DNA of 16,699 bases from Saprospiraceae bacterium (GTDB lineage Bacteria; Bacteroidota; Bacteroidia; Chitinophagales; Saprospiraceae): the NCBI GenBank assembly GCA_027009605.1, contig JALVCY010000081.1:1-16699 (forward strand), given 5' to 3'. The position numbers and the translations under genes were made by a program. Below the pieces are notes generated by a model, which did not search any database, was not told where the DNA came from, and worked only from the letters and a program-made list of their open reading frames with translations. This document shows, piece by piece, positions 1-8,456 of this stretch (position 1 is the stretch's first letter; every line of letters begins with the position of its first letter).

Positions 1-99
1 ACTTCAAAAATCGTATATCTTAACTCTTCAATCCGTCATGCCCCAACAGAAATTAAGAGTTAAGAATGCAGAATTAAGAGTGGAGAAGTTAAGAAGTAA
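1..99. repeat. Intergenic TTAAGAG word repeats with an 11-bp inverted repeat
   Basis: The stretch lies just beyond the stop codon of the minus-strand HAD gene. TCTTAACTCTT at 18-28 is the exact reverse complement of AAGAGTTAAGA at 55-65, separated by 26 bases. From 52 to 99 the word TTAAGAG or TTAAGAA recurs four times. The arm could fold as a 3' hairpin of the HAD transcript, but no T run follows it, so it is not a clear intrinsic terminator. It is one of several short-word arrays in this window. No gene is visible. Confidence 0.55.
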
Positions 100-747
100 T
101 CAATCCCCAATAAGCCTATCTAAATTACTGATAACCGGAGTCTTATGGTTAGTTTTGTCCCGAAGACGTTGGAGCGATTGATGGCCGTCGGCGACCAAGA
201 TACAGTCCACTCCAATTTCCATGGCCACATGATAATCATGAATAGTATCACCAATTAACACGGCTTTTTTGGGGTCGATATTGTTGTTTTTAAGCAGTTG
301 GTGTCCCCGTTCAACCTTGCTTTCGGCTCTAAAATTATCCAATCCTTCAATGTCCTTGAAATAGTGCCGGATGCCGTAGTGGTCGAGTAAATCAAGGACA
401 TTATCCTTATGTGCCGCAGTTAAAATAAATTGATCTTTTGCTTTTTGCCGTAAGGCGGTCAAGGTAGGCAAAGTCCTGTCATGAAGGGCGCAAGATTTGA
501 CCCGACGCGTGTATTCTCCCATGAATTTTTGGGTCAATTCTTCAAAAGATTCTTTCTCGAAAGAGATACCGATTCGGCGATAGTAGTCCGCAATTGGGAA
601 GCCAAAAGTGTCTTGGTATTTATTTTTAGAGAGTGGTTTGCCGTTGTGTTGTTGGAGCAAACTATTGATGATTTGCACACAGGTATCGACGTCATTGAGC
701 AAGGTTCCGTTCCAGTCCCAGATGATGGATTTGTATTTGTTTAGCAT
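100..747 (-). CDS. HAD-family hydrolase (phosphoglycolate-phosphatase-like)
   Basis: A 215-residue soluble protein with all four HAD motifs in order. Motif I is DWNGTL at 11-16, with nucleophile Asp11. Motif II is the Thr in ILTAAHK at about 110. Motif III is Lys144. Motif IV is GDTIHD at 166-171, giving the Mg2+-binding acidic residues. A helical cap lies between motifs I and II, as in phosphoglycolate phosphatase and beta-phosphoglucomutase relatives, and the length is normal for that group. The residue two after the nucleophile, normally the general acid Asp, is Asn13. This DWNGT form recurs in a bacterial subgroup of unknown substrate, so the reaction cannot be named. The gene stands alone. 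Its stop is followed directly by a word array, and hpd ends 237 bp upstream on the same strand. I saw no convincing promoter. Confidence 0.88.
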   Translation of the reverse strand: MLNKYKSIIWDWNGTLLNDVDTCVQIINSLLQQHNGKPLSKNKYQDTFGFPIADYYRRIGISFEKESFEELTQKFMGEYTRRVKSCALHDRTLPTLTALRQKAKDQFILTAAHKDNVLDLLDHYGIRHYFKDIEGLDNFRAESKVERGHQLLKNNNIDPKKAVLIGDTIHDYHVAMEIGVDCILVADGHQSLQRLRDKTNHKTPVISNLDRLIGD

Positions 748-984
748 TTCAGGAATTTAGTGACTCAAGTTGGGGCAGTCCAAAGCCAAGAATTTGTAGC
801 AGTGCTTGGTGTAAACTTAGTGGCAAGGAAAAATGTAATGCCTAACCACTAAGTACACGAAGTGGCCGCTAAGAATTCACTAAGCTGTTGATTGTCAATA
901 AGTTAAACTTTATTCATCATTCATCTCTTTTTGGACATTTTTTTAGTCCTGAGACTTGAGTAAGTGAAACGTCGGTAACTGTTT
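748..984. other. Intergenic spacer with CACTAAG words and a 9-bp inverted repeat
   Basis: This is the 237 bp between the hpd stop and the HAD start, both on the minus strand. ACTTAGTGG at 815-823 pairs exactly with CCACTAAGT at 846-854. Two further copies of the CTAAG word follow, to about 895. The words resemble the CACTAAG/CACGAAG strings common between Bacteroidota genes. No gene, RNA or clear TAnnTTTG promoter on the minus strand was found. Confidence 0.45.
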
Positions 985-2088
985 TCAAAGCGTCCCCCGA
1001 AGCGCCTGTTCTCGTTCGATAGATTCAAACAAGGCTTGGAAGTTGCCTTTCCCAAAAGACTCGGCTCCTTTTCGCTGGATTATTTCAAAGAAAACGGTGG
1101 GACGATTCATGACCGGTTTGGTGAATAGCTGCAACAAATAACCTTCATTATCCCTGTCCACAAGAATATTTAATTTCTTTAATTCCTCCATATCTTCTTC
1201 GATTTCACCCACCCGGTCTGTGACGGTATCATAATAAGTGTCCGGCACATAAAGGAACTCAATACCATTTTTGCGCAAGCGGCTGACGGTATCAATAATG
1301 TCATCCGTCAACAAGGCAATGTGTTGCACGCCCGGCCCCTTATAAAAGTCCAAATACTCTTCGATTTGTGATTTTTTGAGCCCTTTGGCGGGTTCGTTGA
1401 TGGGAAATTTGATGTATCCGTTGCCGTTGCTATTGGTCACTACCTTGCTCATCAGAGCCGTGTATTTGGTAGAAATATCCTTGTCATCGAAGGTGATGAG
1501 TAGGTTAAATCCCATCACTTTTTGGTAGAAGCCGGCCCATTTATCCATTTCTCCCCAGCCGACATTGCCGACACAGTGGTCAATGACTTTGAAGCCGCAG
1601 GAAGCATCTTCTCTAGGGCTTTCTTTGGGCTCGTAACCGGGTAAGAAAACGCCATTGTATTGGTGTCTTTCGACAAAAGTATGGATCGTCTCTCCGTAAG
1701 TTTTGATAGCAGCCAAGGTAACAGAGCCGTGTGAATCCGTCAGCGTATAAGGCTCATAAGCAATTTCAGCTCCCCTGGAAACAGCCACTTCAAATGATTT
1801 TTTGGCATCATCCACCCAGAGTGCTAAGTCTTTAACACCGTCCCCGTGTTTGGTAACGTGCCTGGCTATTTCGTGATCATCGGATAGGGCAGAAGTCAAT
1901 ACAAATCTAACTTTGCCTTGCTGCAAAACATAAGATTCTCGATCCGCTACACCGGTCAGCGGGCCGCGATAAGCGATGAGTTTAAAGCCAAATCCGGCTT
2001 GATAGTAGAGGGCGGATTGTTTGGCATTTCCTACGTAAAATTCAACATAGTCGGTGCCATTAATTGGAAAAGTATCTGCTCGTGTCAT
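985..2088 (-). CDS. hpd: 4-hydroxyphenylpyruvate dioxygenase
   Basis: This enzyme converts 4-hydroxyphenylpyruvate to homogentisate with O2 and Fe(II), the second step of tyrosine degradation, in the cytoplasm. The 367-residue protein has two vicinal-oxygen-chelate halves. The N-terminal half spans about 10-145. The C-terminal half spans about 165-340 and carries the iron triad His171 (VIDHCVGN), His256 (GVQHIALL) and Glu335 (FFEIIQRKG). The C-terminal helix after the FGKGNF stretch, which gates the active site, is present. Length and motifs are those of a complete bacterial enzyme. It lies 64 bp downstream of hmgA on the same strand, so the two are probably co-transcribed, with the later pathway enzyme first. 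The spacer holds a short-word array. No terminator is obvious after its stop. Confidence 0.97.
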   Translation of the reverse strand: MTRADTFPINGTDYVEFYVGNAKQSALYYQAGFGFKLIAYRGPLTGVADRESYVLQQGKVRFVLTSALSDDHEIARHVTKHGDGVKDLALWVDDAKKSFEVAVSRGAEIAYEPYTLTDSHGSVTLAAIKTYGETIHTFVERHQYNGVFLPGYEPKESPREDASCGFKVIDHCVGNVGWGEMDKWAGFYQKVMGFNLLITFDDKDISTKYTALMSKVVTNSNGNGYIKFPINEPAKGLKKSQIEEYLDFYKGPGVQHIALLTDDIIDTVSRLRKNGIEFLYVPDTYYDTVTDRVGEIEEDMEELKKLNILVDRDNEGYLLQLFTKPVMNRPTVFFEIIQRKGAESFGKGNFQALFESIEREQALRGTL

Positions 2089-2097
2089 TTTTTTTTT

Positions 2098-2142
2098 AGG
2101 TTAAAGGTTGTCAAGGTTAAGGGTTAAAGGTCAAAGGGACTC
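2098..2142. repeat. GGTTAAAG word array between hmgA and hpd
   Basis: Between the two tyrosine-catabolism genes, the words GGTTAAAG, GGTTAAGG and GTTAAAGG recur at roughly 7-8 bp spacing, ending in GTCAAAGG. The array sits immediately upstream of the hpd start (ATG complement at 2086-2088, preceded by a run of T/A). It would be transcribed as a purine-poor leader on the coding strand. It parallels the other word arrays in the window, but here inside a probable operon. Confidence 0.5.
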
Positions 2143-2152
2143 CAAGAAAACA

Positions 2153-3304
2153 TCAAAGCCAAGACTTAAAATAATCTTCGTCCGCAATCTCAAAAGCATG
2201 TTCCGTAAGGAGAAGCGGCCGGAAGGTATCTACCATAACGGCCAGCTCATTGGTTTCTTTCTTGCCGATACTCCGCTCAATGGCTCCGGGGTGGGGCCCG
2301 TGCGGCATTCCCATAGGATGGAGAGTGAGCATTGCTTTTTCTACATCATTACGGCTCATAAAGTCCCCGTCCACATAATAAAGCACTTCATCCGTGTCGA
2401 TATTGCTGTGGTGATAGGGGGCGGGAATGGCTTCAGGATGATAGTCATAAAGCCTTGGTACAAAGGAACATATCACGTAGTTGTTGCCTTCAAATGTCTG
2501 GTGCACCGGTGGCGGTTGATGGACTCTTCCGGTAATCGGCTCAAAATCATGAATCGAAAAAATATAAGGATAGCAATATCCATCCCAACCCACAGCATCA
2601 AAAGGATGATAGGCATAAACAAACGGATACATCATGTCCTGTCTTTTGACAAAAATCTTGAATTCTCCCTTTTGGTCGATGGCCTTTAAGTCTTGCGGCT
2701 TGCGGATATCTCTTTCACAAAATGGAGAGTGCTCCAACAATTGCCCTTGATCTCCGCGATACCGCCTTGGCGTCTTGACGGCACCGGTGGACTCTAAAAT
2801 TAGGAGCCGGTTGTCAGTGTCATCAAATTCAATTTGATAGACCGTCCCCCGCGGAATCACAATATAATCCCCATAGCCAAAGGGCAAATGGCCATAGACA
2901 GATTTTACTATCCCGCTGCCCTTATGAATAAAAATAATCTCATCCGCATCGGCATTTTTATAAAAGTAATCTTGGGTGCCGTGCCGGGGAGCTGCCAAAA
3001 CAATTTTGATGTCCGGGTTCACCATAACCGGTTTACGGCTGTCCATATAGTCATCTTCGGGTTTAATCTTCATTCCGCGCAAGCGTCGGGCATTGAGTTG
3101 ATGGTCTTGGACGATTTTGGGAGCCACTGAATAAGGAGTGCCGACTTGTATCATCTTGGTCGGTGGGTGAAGGTGATAGATCAAAGAGTAGATGTCACCA
3201 AACCCCTCCGTAGAAAATAGCTCTTCTTGATACAAACGACCGGCTTCATCTCGAAACTGAACATGTCGCTTTTTAGGGATTTTGCCTAGACTGTAGTAGT
3301 GCAT
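2153..3304 (-). CDS. hmgA: Homogentisate 1,2-dioxygenase
   Basis: This enzyme opens the homogentisate ring to maleylacetoacetate using Fe(II) and O2, the step after hpd. The 383-residue protein is shorter than the roughly 430-450-residue proteobacterial/mammalian form, as is usual for the Bacteroidota-type enzyme. It has a bicupin fold. The first cupin covers about 95-180 (for example HKGSGIVKSVYGHLPFGYGDYIVIPRGT at 127-154). The C-terminal cupin carries the likely iron ligands His298/His299 (PYHHSN), Glu306 (DTDEVLYY) and His335/His338 (MPHGPHPG). The product of hpd is its substrate, and the genes are adjacent on the same strand. Fumarylacetoacetase and maleylacetoacetate isomerase are not in the window. 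A divergent spacer of about 400 bp separates it from the T9SS protein gene. Confidence 0.96.
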   Translation of the reverse strand: MHYYSLGKIPKKRHVQFRDEAGRLYQEELFSTEGFGDIYSLIYHLHPPTKMIQVGTPYSVAPKIVQDHQLNARRLRGMKIKPEDDYMDSRKPVMVNPDIKIVLAAPRHGTQDYFYKNADADEIIFIHKGSGIVKSVYGHLPFGYGDYIVIPRGTVYQIEFDDTDNRLLILESTGAVKTPRRYRGDQGQLLEHSPFCERDIRKPQDLKAIDQKGEFKIFVKRQDMMYPFVYAYHPFDAVGWDGYCYPYIFSIHDFEPITGRVHQPPPVHQTFEGNNYVICSFVPRLYDYHPEAIPAPYHHSNIDTDEVLYYVDGDFMSRNDVEKAMLTLHPMGMPHGPHPGAIERSIGKKETNELAVMVDTFRPLLLTEHAFEIADEDYFKSWL

Positions 3305-3672
3305 TTTTTGTGGTTTATCCGGTTTATACTGACGGTTGATGTGACCCTAAGATGCATAGAGCCATATATGCGCCACAAGGTACTACTTTTTGCTAAAAAT
3401 CCGAAAAGTTTTTTTATTATTCTGTTTGCGTCGGTTTGGGTACTTATATGGCTTAGTAATAGGCAAAACTTAAATTCGACTACCGGTTGGGGCACCCTGT
3501 TGTAGTAGATTATTTTAAAGGTCTTGGAACTAGGAAAAACCTACAATTGGAATATTTGCCCAATCACAACCGCCTGATAATGAGATAGTTGTAGCTTTTT
3601 TTGTCACGTAAATCTAAAAAAAGAACTCTACAAGTCGAAAAATATGTATTTTTTATTGTATTCGAGCTCCTA
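3305..3672. other. Divergent intergenic region upstream of hmgA and the T9SS protein
   Basis: About 400 bp of A/T-rich sequence separates the two divergent genes. A weak minus-strand -7-like TACCTTG (plus-strand CAAGGTA at about 3377-3383) lies about 75 bp from the hmgA start. I saw no repeats, RNA gene or convincing ORF. The open frames on both strands lack coding character, and the upstream extension of the next gene from TTG at 3601 is not credible. Confidence 0.4.
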
Positions 3673-3680
3673 TATGTTTG
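3673..3680 (+). promoter_or_regulatory. Bacteroidota -7 element TATGTTTG
   Basis: TATGTTTG matches the Bacteroidota consensus TAnnTTTG. It lies 25 bp upstream of the ATG at 3706, giving a leader of about 20 nt. A possible -33 TTG at 3656-3658 is too close (14 bp) to be ideal. It supports the start at 3706 rather than the TTG at 3601. Confidence 0.45.
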
Positions 3681-3705
3681 TGTATTATCTTTTAAAACTA
3701 TAAAA

Positions 3706-4548
3706 ATGAAAAAATACTACGCTCTAATTATTCTTGTGCTTAGCCTAAGTCACATTGGCATAGCGCAATGCCCCGGGATTTCTTTTTATACCCAAGGGCA
3801 AATTGATAGCTTCTCCATTAATTTCCCTAGCTGTACAACCATAGACGGAAGTCTTGAGTTGCTCGGCGATTCCATTACCAACCTAGCAGGGCTTCAGATG
3901 GTCGAAAGAGTAAACGGTTCCTTTATAACAGGTCGTACCCCTTTGATTGACTTTTCAGGCTTGGAAAATCTTAAATATATTGGGGGCGATTTTGTTGTGG
4001 GGAGTTATATCGGGACTCCGGATTTATCTTTTTTCGGTTTCCCGAAAACTTCCATATCCTTTGAAGGTCTTGAAAGCTTAGACACGATTAACGGCACGCT
4101 CTATGCCAATAATGTGAATTTTACAGATTTTACCGGCTTGTCCGGCTTGAAAAGTGCTAAAGGAATACAACTACTCCGATGTGAAGAAACCATTAATTTT
4201 GATGGTTTAGATCAGTTGAGTAGCCTGCATTCCGTAGTTCTTGGAAAATTTTTACTCTATCAACCCGGAATTCAAGGCTCTTTCGGCAACAGCAAAATCA
4301 AAGACTTTTCGGGTTTGTCAGGTGTCAATAACCTAAAAATTATTAAAGCCTTGGATTGCCCACAATTACAATCTTTTTCAGGCTTAAACCAGCTTACATC
4401 CATCCAAACACTCCAAATCGAATCTTGCCCTAGTTTGCACAATTTTACCGGCTTAAATAACTTAGTTGAAATCTCAGGCAAACTTCAAATCGGGGCTACT
4501 ATGAAGTCCCGGGATACGTCCATTTTCCGGCTTCACTTGCTGTTATGA
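3706..4548 (+). CDS. N-terminal part of a frameshifted T9SS-secreted leucine-rich surface protein
   Basis: The ATG at 3706 opens a signal peptide (MKKYYALIILVLSLSHIGIAQ) followed by a mature domain starting CPGIS. An in-frame TTG at 3601 only adds a hydrophobic, unlike-coding extension, and the -7 element at 3673 favours 3706. The body is about eight L-type repeats of the form DFSGLENLKYIGGDF (GL..L..I.G.L), the receptor-L/leucine-rich pattern of large Bacteroidota surface proteins. The frame ends in a tail without repeat character (about residues 266-280) after GKLQIG. The plus-one frame continues the repeats without a break into the next ORF. The stop TGA overlaps that ORF's ATG (ATGA), which is probably coincidental because the second ORF begins in mid-repeat with no signal peptide. 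This half alone would be exported but could not be anchored, since it lacks the T9SS tail. Confidence 0.8.
   Translation: MKKYYALIILVLSLSHIGIAQCPGISFYTQGQIDSFSINFPSCTTIDGSLELLGDSITNLAGLQMVERVNGSFITGRTPLIDFSGLENLKYIGGDFVVGSYIGTPDLSFFGFPKTSISFEGLESLDTINGTLYANNVNFTDFTGLSGLKSAKGIQLLRCEETINFDGLDQLSSLHSVVLGKFLLYQPGIQGSFGNSKIKDFSGLSGVNNLKIIKALDCPQLQSFSGLNQLTSIQTLQIESCPSLHNFTGLNNLVEISGKLQIGATMKSRDTSIFRLHLLL
4492..4495 (+). other. Frameshift site in a GGGG run
   Basis: Reading ATC GGG with one extra G (five Gs instead of four) gives I-G-G-Y-Y-E-V-P-G-Y and runs without a stop into the downstream frame. This restores a repeat of the same shape as its neighbours (compare GVKLGSYYFNSYDNW further on). 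The repaired gene would be 3706-7019 and encode about 1104 residues. It may be a homopolymer sequencing error, a real mutation or a phase-variable tract. Confidence 0.75.
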
Positions 4549-7019
4549 AATCAAACATCGAAAACTTTACAGGGCTGGAAAATGTGCAACAAATAGGTAC
4601 TTTTAAAGTGGTCAACGATTCTTCATTAGTGGATTTCTCCGGTTTGGAAAATCTTCATCAAATCACCAACGATTTTATTGCCGGAGAATTAGTTAAATAT
4701 AGTCTCTACAAAACACAATTTGATTGGAATCCTAATGCACAGTTGCAGAGTTTTAATGGACTGTCAAGCTTAGAGAAAATCGGGGGCTCTTTTCACGTGG
4801 AAGGTATCTCTCAATTAAATGATTTTGCAGGGCTGAGCAGTTTAGATTCTATTGGCAAAGATTTTATTCTTTGTAATAATACCATCCAATCGCTTAGCAC
4901 ACTAAATGTCAAATTTATTGGCGGTGGTGTAAAGCTGGGGAGTTATTATTTTAATTCCTATGATAATTGGAAGCCGGCCTTAAGTGACCTCTCCAAATTA
5001 AGCTTTTTGGATAGCATCCATGGAGATTTAGAAATCATTGATTTAGATGATTTGACCGGTTTAGATGGCCTGAATAATATTCAATATGTAGCAGGTGATT
5101 TATCCGTTTCCGGAAATGGATTGTTGGCCGATTTAACACCACTGCATAATATTACTAAGGTTGGTGGAAGTCTTACTATCGGCGAAGTGGTTACCTTTCC
5201 AGTTATTGGTGCTAGCTTTTTTCACCAACATGGAAATCCACAACTTGTTGATTTACAAGGGCTTGAAAGCTTAGTCAGTGTCGGGAAAAATTTAGAAATT
5301 ACAGCCAATGCCAATATGGTCAGGCTGAATGGTATTCAAAATTTATCTAAGGTGGGTGGGCATCTGAATCTTGGGAATCGTGGTACTTTAGGCTCGGGTA
5401 CGCCCATTTGGATTGGAAATTCTAAGCTAACGGATATTTCTCCATTAAGCCAAATTGACTCCGTTGATATTTTGACTATTATTGGAAATCATTCGCTAAC
5501 AAATCTGTATGACTTGAATCCTGATTTACGCGCCAACGAGGTATTTATCCAGCACAATAACCATTTGTCAGCATGCGGCATCCCACCCATTTGCGCAAGC
5601 AAATATGAAGAGACACTCACTATTTCTAATAATGCCAATGGCTGCAATAATGAAGATGAGTTAAACTGTGACTTTCAGTCCATCACCGGGACTATTTTCT
5701 TCGATGCTAATCAAAACAAAATTCAAGATTCTTTAGAATGGGGCATCCCGAATCAAAAAGTAATTTTTACCAACCTAAATCACATCAACTTGACCAATTC
5801 AAGTGGACTATATTTTCAGCAATGTGATAGCGGAAGTATTTACAACTTTTCTTGGATGCCCGATGATGAATGGTTGCTAACAACTGATTCTGCTTCCTAC
5901 ACCCAAACCTTTTTTCCGGATAGTATCTCCCAAAATCATAACAAGCACTTCGGGCTTTTTCCGAAAAATCCTAGTCATCAATTTTTTGTAGCTCCATCCC
6001 TTGTTCCTCGCTGCAATACGGTTCATCCAATAGAATTATATTATGGCAATAAAGGGAGTTTTATGGAAACCGGCAAAATAGTGCTGACCTACGATTCTAA
6101 AGTCACCTTTATAAATAATTTTTACCCGTCGCTTGAAGAAGATACGGCTTCTCGCCAAGTGACGATTTATTTTGATTCGGTTTATCCTTTTCAGGTAAAT
6201 GAAATCAACCTGCCTTTCTTGATGCCTGATGAAAACAGTAGCGATGAGCCTATTCATTTTTCATTTGAGACATATCGTGATTCGGCAGGTACGGATATCC
6301 TTTTATCCAGTGATGTTTTTGATGCCGTGGTCAAATGCTCCTTTGACCCCAACGACAAACAAGTCATGCCAAATGGCCAAAGAGACGAGCACTACACCCT
6401 CCACGATCAAAAGCTAACCTACACCATTCGTTTTCAAAATACCGGAAATGCGGAAGCTATTGACATTACTATTCGAGATACGGTGGATGCGGATTTGGAC
6501 ATCAGCACCTTACGCATAGTTAATAGTAGTTTTCCGGTGCAAACCACCCTAGATGGGCAAGCTGTTGAATTTTTATTTAAAAATATAGGGCTTGCGGATA
6601 GTACCCACAACGAACCGGAAAGCCATGGCTTCGTCACTTATGAAATCAGACCCCAACCCGGGCTGGCTGACTACACCGAAATTAAAAATACCGCCTACAT
6701 TGTTTTTGATTTCAATGAGCCCGTCATTACGAATACGACGACGAATACCATGGTGACAGCCATTCCTGTACAGACGGTGGATGTTGACCGGGAGGAAATA
6801 TCCATTCGACCCAATCCGGCTCATGACATCATTTATCTTTCGACAAAAAGCAATAAGCCAATAGATAAGATATTGATTTACAACATGTTGGGAGAATTGA
6901 TTGTCCGGTCCACCGCCCATCAATCTTCGGTCGATGTGCGGGGCTTGGCACCGGGAATGTATATTCTAAAATTGAATATGGATGGTCAATTTGGTGTCAA
7001 GAGCTTTATTATCGAATAA
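4545..7019 (+). CDS. C-terminal part of the T9SS-secreted leucine-rich surface protein
   Basis: These 824 residues continue the upstream fragment. About eleven more L-type repeats span 1-345 (FTGLENVQQIG, DFAGLSSLDSIG, DLQGLESLVSVG). A short Cys-containing cap follows (SACGIPPIC, 342-350). Next comes an SdrD-B-like domain at about 379-455 (ITGTIFFDANQNKIQDSLEWGIPN) and a middle beta domain. A DUF7619/DUF11-like domain spans about 598-735, starting CSFDPNDKQVMP and including YTIRFQNTGNAEA and YIVFDFNEP. A T9SS type A sorting domain spans about 752-824 (SIRPNPAHD, IYNMLGELI, GLAPGMYILKL). The protein is inferred to cross the outer membrane by T9SS and be displayed or released, probably in adhesion or glycan/protein binding. 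The ATG at 4545 is only the first ATG in the restored frame, not a likely true start. Confidence 0.85.
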   Translation: MKSNIENFTGLENVQQIGTFKVVNDSSLVDFSGLENLHQITNDFIAGELVKYSLYKTQFDWNPNAQLQSFNGLSSLEKIGGSFHVEGISQLNDFAGLSSLDSIGKDFILCNNTIQSLSTLNVKFIGGGVKLGSYYFNSYDNWKPALSDLSKLSFLDSIHGDLEIIDLDDLTGLDGLNNIQYVAGDLSVSGNGLLADLTPLHNITKVGGSLTIGEVVTFPVIGASFFHQHGNPQLVDLQGLESLVSVGKNLEITANANMVRLNGIQNLSKVGGHLNLGNRGTLGSGTPIWIGNSKLTDISPLSQIDSVDILTIIGNHSLTNLYDLNPDLRANEVFIQHNNHLSACGIPPICASKYEETLTISNNANGCNNEDELNCDFQSITGTIFFDANQNKIQDSLEWGIPNQKVIFTNLNHINLTNSSGLYFQQCDSGSIYNFSWMPDDEWLLTTDSASYTQTFFPDSISQNHNKHFGLFPKNPSHQFFVAPSLVPRCNTVHPIELYYGNKGSFMETGKIVLTYDSKVTFINNFYPSLEEDTASRQVTIYFDSVYPFQVNEINLPFLMPDENSSDEPIHFSFETYRDSAGTDILLSSDVFDAVVKCSFDPNDKQVMPNGQRDEHYTLHDQKLTYTIRFQNTGNAEAIDITIRDTVDADLDISTLRIVNSSFPVQTTLDGQAVEFLFKNIGLADSTHNEPESHGFVTYEIRPQPGLADYTEIKNTAYIVFDFNEPVITNTTTNTMVTAIPVQTVDVDREEISIRPNPAHDIIYLSTKSNKPIDKILIYNMLGELIVRSTAHQSSVDVRGLAPGMYILKLNMDGQFGVKSFIIE

Positions 7020-7030
7020 TTTGGACAGCC

Positions 7031-7057
7031 GTAGGGACGCACGGTCGTGCGTCCCTA
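7031..7057. repeat. GTAG-headed REP-like hairpin (GGGACGCAC type)
   Basis: GTAG is followed by a perfect hairpin: an 11-bp stem TAGGGACGCAC at 7032-7042, loop GGTC at 7043-7046, and GTGCGTCCCTA at 7047-7057. It starts 12 bp after the stop of the surface-protein gene. The GTAG head and GC-rich stem are the hallmark of REP elements mobilised by REP-associated tyrosine transposases. It may also act as a 3' mRNA stabiliser, but no T run follows. Confidence 0.7.
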
Positions 7058-7115
7058 TGACCGTCCCAACCAACAATTTGTCCATAACAGCCCCACAGTT
7101 CTAAAAGACATTTTG

Positions 7116-7123
7116 TACCTTTA
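7116..7123 (+). promoter_or_regulatory. Weak -7-like element TACCTTTA
   Basis: TACCTTTA resembles TAnnTTTG with the last base changed and lies 22 bp upstream of the phosphatase ATG at 7146. No properly spaced -33 TTTG was seen. The sequence between the REP hairpin and this site holds nothing else recognisable. Confidence 0.3.
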
Positions 7124-7145
7124 CGGCGCACCAAAATAATGCACC

Positions 7146-8456
7146 ATGAAAGTCATTCAATTTGTCCTACTATTATTGGCAGCAAATTCCATTTTTGCGC
7201 AAGCGAATCTCCTACAATCCGGTCCCATGGTCGGGTACAGCACCATGCGGGAAGTCCTCCTTTGGGTACAAACTAAGGAATCGGCCGAAGTGTCCTTTGA
7301 TTATTGGATTAAGGGAACCAACCGTGCCAAAGTCTTTCATACGGCTTCGGTCATGACTTCTAAAGCCGGGGCTTTTACTGCCAAATTAATCGCTGATGAA
7401 GTCCAACAAGGACACCGTTATGAGTACGAATTACGAATCAACAATATCCCGGTACCGCGCCCTTATCCCACCGAATTTCAGTCTCAGGAATTGTGGCAAT
7501 GGAGACACGATCCACCGGATTTTACGGTAGCGGTGGGCAGTTGTGCCTATGTGAATGAGCCCGAATATGATCGCCCCGGTCGGCCGTATGGCTCTCATTA
7601 TGAGATATTTACGTCGATACATGAGAAGCGTCCGGATGTGATGTTGTGGTTGGGGGACAATGTTTATACACGGGAAGGAGATTTTTCGGAAACGGGTTTT
7701 TATCACCGTTATACGCACACCCGTTCCCTTCCGGAAATGCAGCCTTTGTTGGCTTCGACTCATCAATATGCGATATGGGATGACCATGATTTCGGCCCTA
7801 ATGATTTGGACGGAAGCTCGGTGTTAAAGGAGTTGGCTCTGCGGACATTTAAGCTGTTTTGGGGCAATCAAACCTATGGGATTAACGGCCATCCAAGTGT
7901 TATCTCCAACTTTAAGTTTAATGACATAGAGTTTTTTGGATTGGACAATCGCTATTACCGGTCGGCCAATACGAGAAAGACCGGAAAGCGGCAGATGTTT
8001 GGGGAAGAGCAATTGCAATGGCTGATTAGCCGCTTGGCGGAGAGTCAGGCTCCCTTTAAAATCATCATGGCGGGTGGCCAAGTCTTAAATACTGCGCCCG
8101 TTTATGAAAATTACATCCATTTATTTCCCGAAGAGCGCAAGCGATTATTGGAGTTAATCGAAAAGGAAAATATCAAAGGCGTGGTTTTCTTGTCCGGTGA
8201 CCGGCATTTTACGGAGTTGTCGGCCTATAAGAATAAGGCAGGGAATATGGTCTATGACCTGACAGCCTCTTCTTTGACGGCGGGTACACCCAATAAAATA
8301 ACGGAACAAAATGATCATTTAGTCGAAGGTACGGTCTATTTGAAAAACAATTTTGCCATGTTGACATTCAAGGGCCCCCGAAAAAAGCGGGTAATGAACA
8401 TTACCATTTATGATTCCGACGGCAAACAGGTTTGGACAAAGGACATCACCCCGTAG
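7146..8456 (+). CDS. Secreted PhoD-like metallophosphatase
   Basis: The 436-residue protein has a signal peptide (MKVIQFVLLLLAANSIFAQA, cleavage near 20). It belongs to the PhoD-like alkaline phosphatase/phosphodiesterase family, metal-dependent esterases that act in the periplasm or outside the cell. An N-terminal fibronectin-like beta domain spans about 25-115, and the metallophosphatase domain follows. Visible motifs are VGSCAY (131-134 region), LGDNVYTREGD (170-179), IWDDHDFGPND (210-220), a Gly-rich IMAGGQ (307-312) and LSGDRHFTEL (349-358). Together these provide the binuclear metal-site Asp, Asn and His ligands. The domain is complete for the family. The substrate is unknown; PhoD relatives cleave phosphodiesters such as teichoic acid or phospholipids, but a Bacteroidota member need not. 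Its TAG stop (8454-8456) lies inside the GTAG head of a REP-like element. Confidence 0.92.
   Translation: MKVIQFVLLLLAANSIFAQANLLQSGPMVGYSTMREVLLWVQTKESAEVSFDYWIKGTNRAKVFHTASVMTSKAGAFTAKLIADEVQQGHRYEYELRINNIPVPRPYPTEFQSQELWQWRHDPPDFTVAVGSCAYVNEPEYDRPGRPYGSHYEIFTSIHEKRPDVMLWLGDNVYTREGDFSETGFYHRYTHTRSLPEMQPLLASTHQYAIWDDHDFGPNDLDGSSVLKELALRTFKLFWGNQTYGINGHPSVISNFKFNDIEFFGLDNRYYRSANTRKTGKRQMFGEEQLQWLISRLAESQAPFKIIMAGGQVLNTAPVYENYIHLFPEERKRLLELIEKENIKGVVFLSGDRHFTELSAYKNKAGNMVYDLTASSLTAGTPNKITEQNDHLVEGTVYLKNNFAMLTFKGPRKKRVMNITIYDSDGKQVWTKDITP

Noticed and set aside
481..744. 87-codon plus-strand ORF
   Set aside because: Shadow of the HAD hydrolase gene on the minus strand.
2108..2689. 193-codon plus-strand ORF opposite hmgA
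   Set aside because: Shadow of hmgA, which has full family motifs on the other strand.
3601..3705. Upstream TTG extension of the leucine-rich protein
   Set aside because: It would bury the signal peptide at residue 36 and overlap the -7 element at 3673.
4545..4548. ATGA overlap as genuine translational coupling of two genes
   Set aside because: The second ORF begins in mid-repeat without a signal peptide, and one added G makes a single coherent protein.
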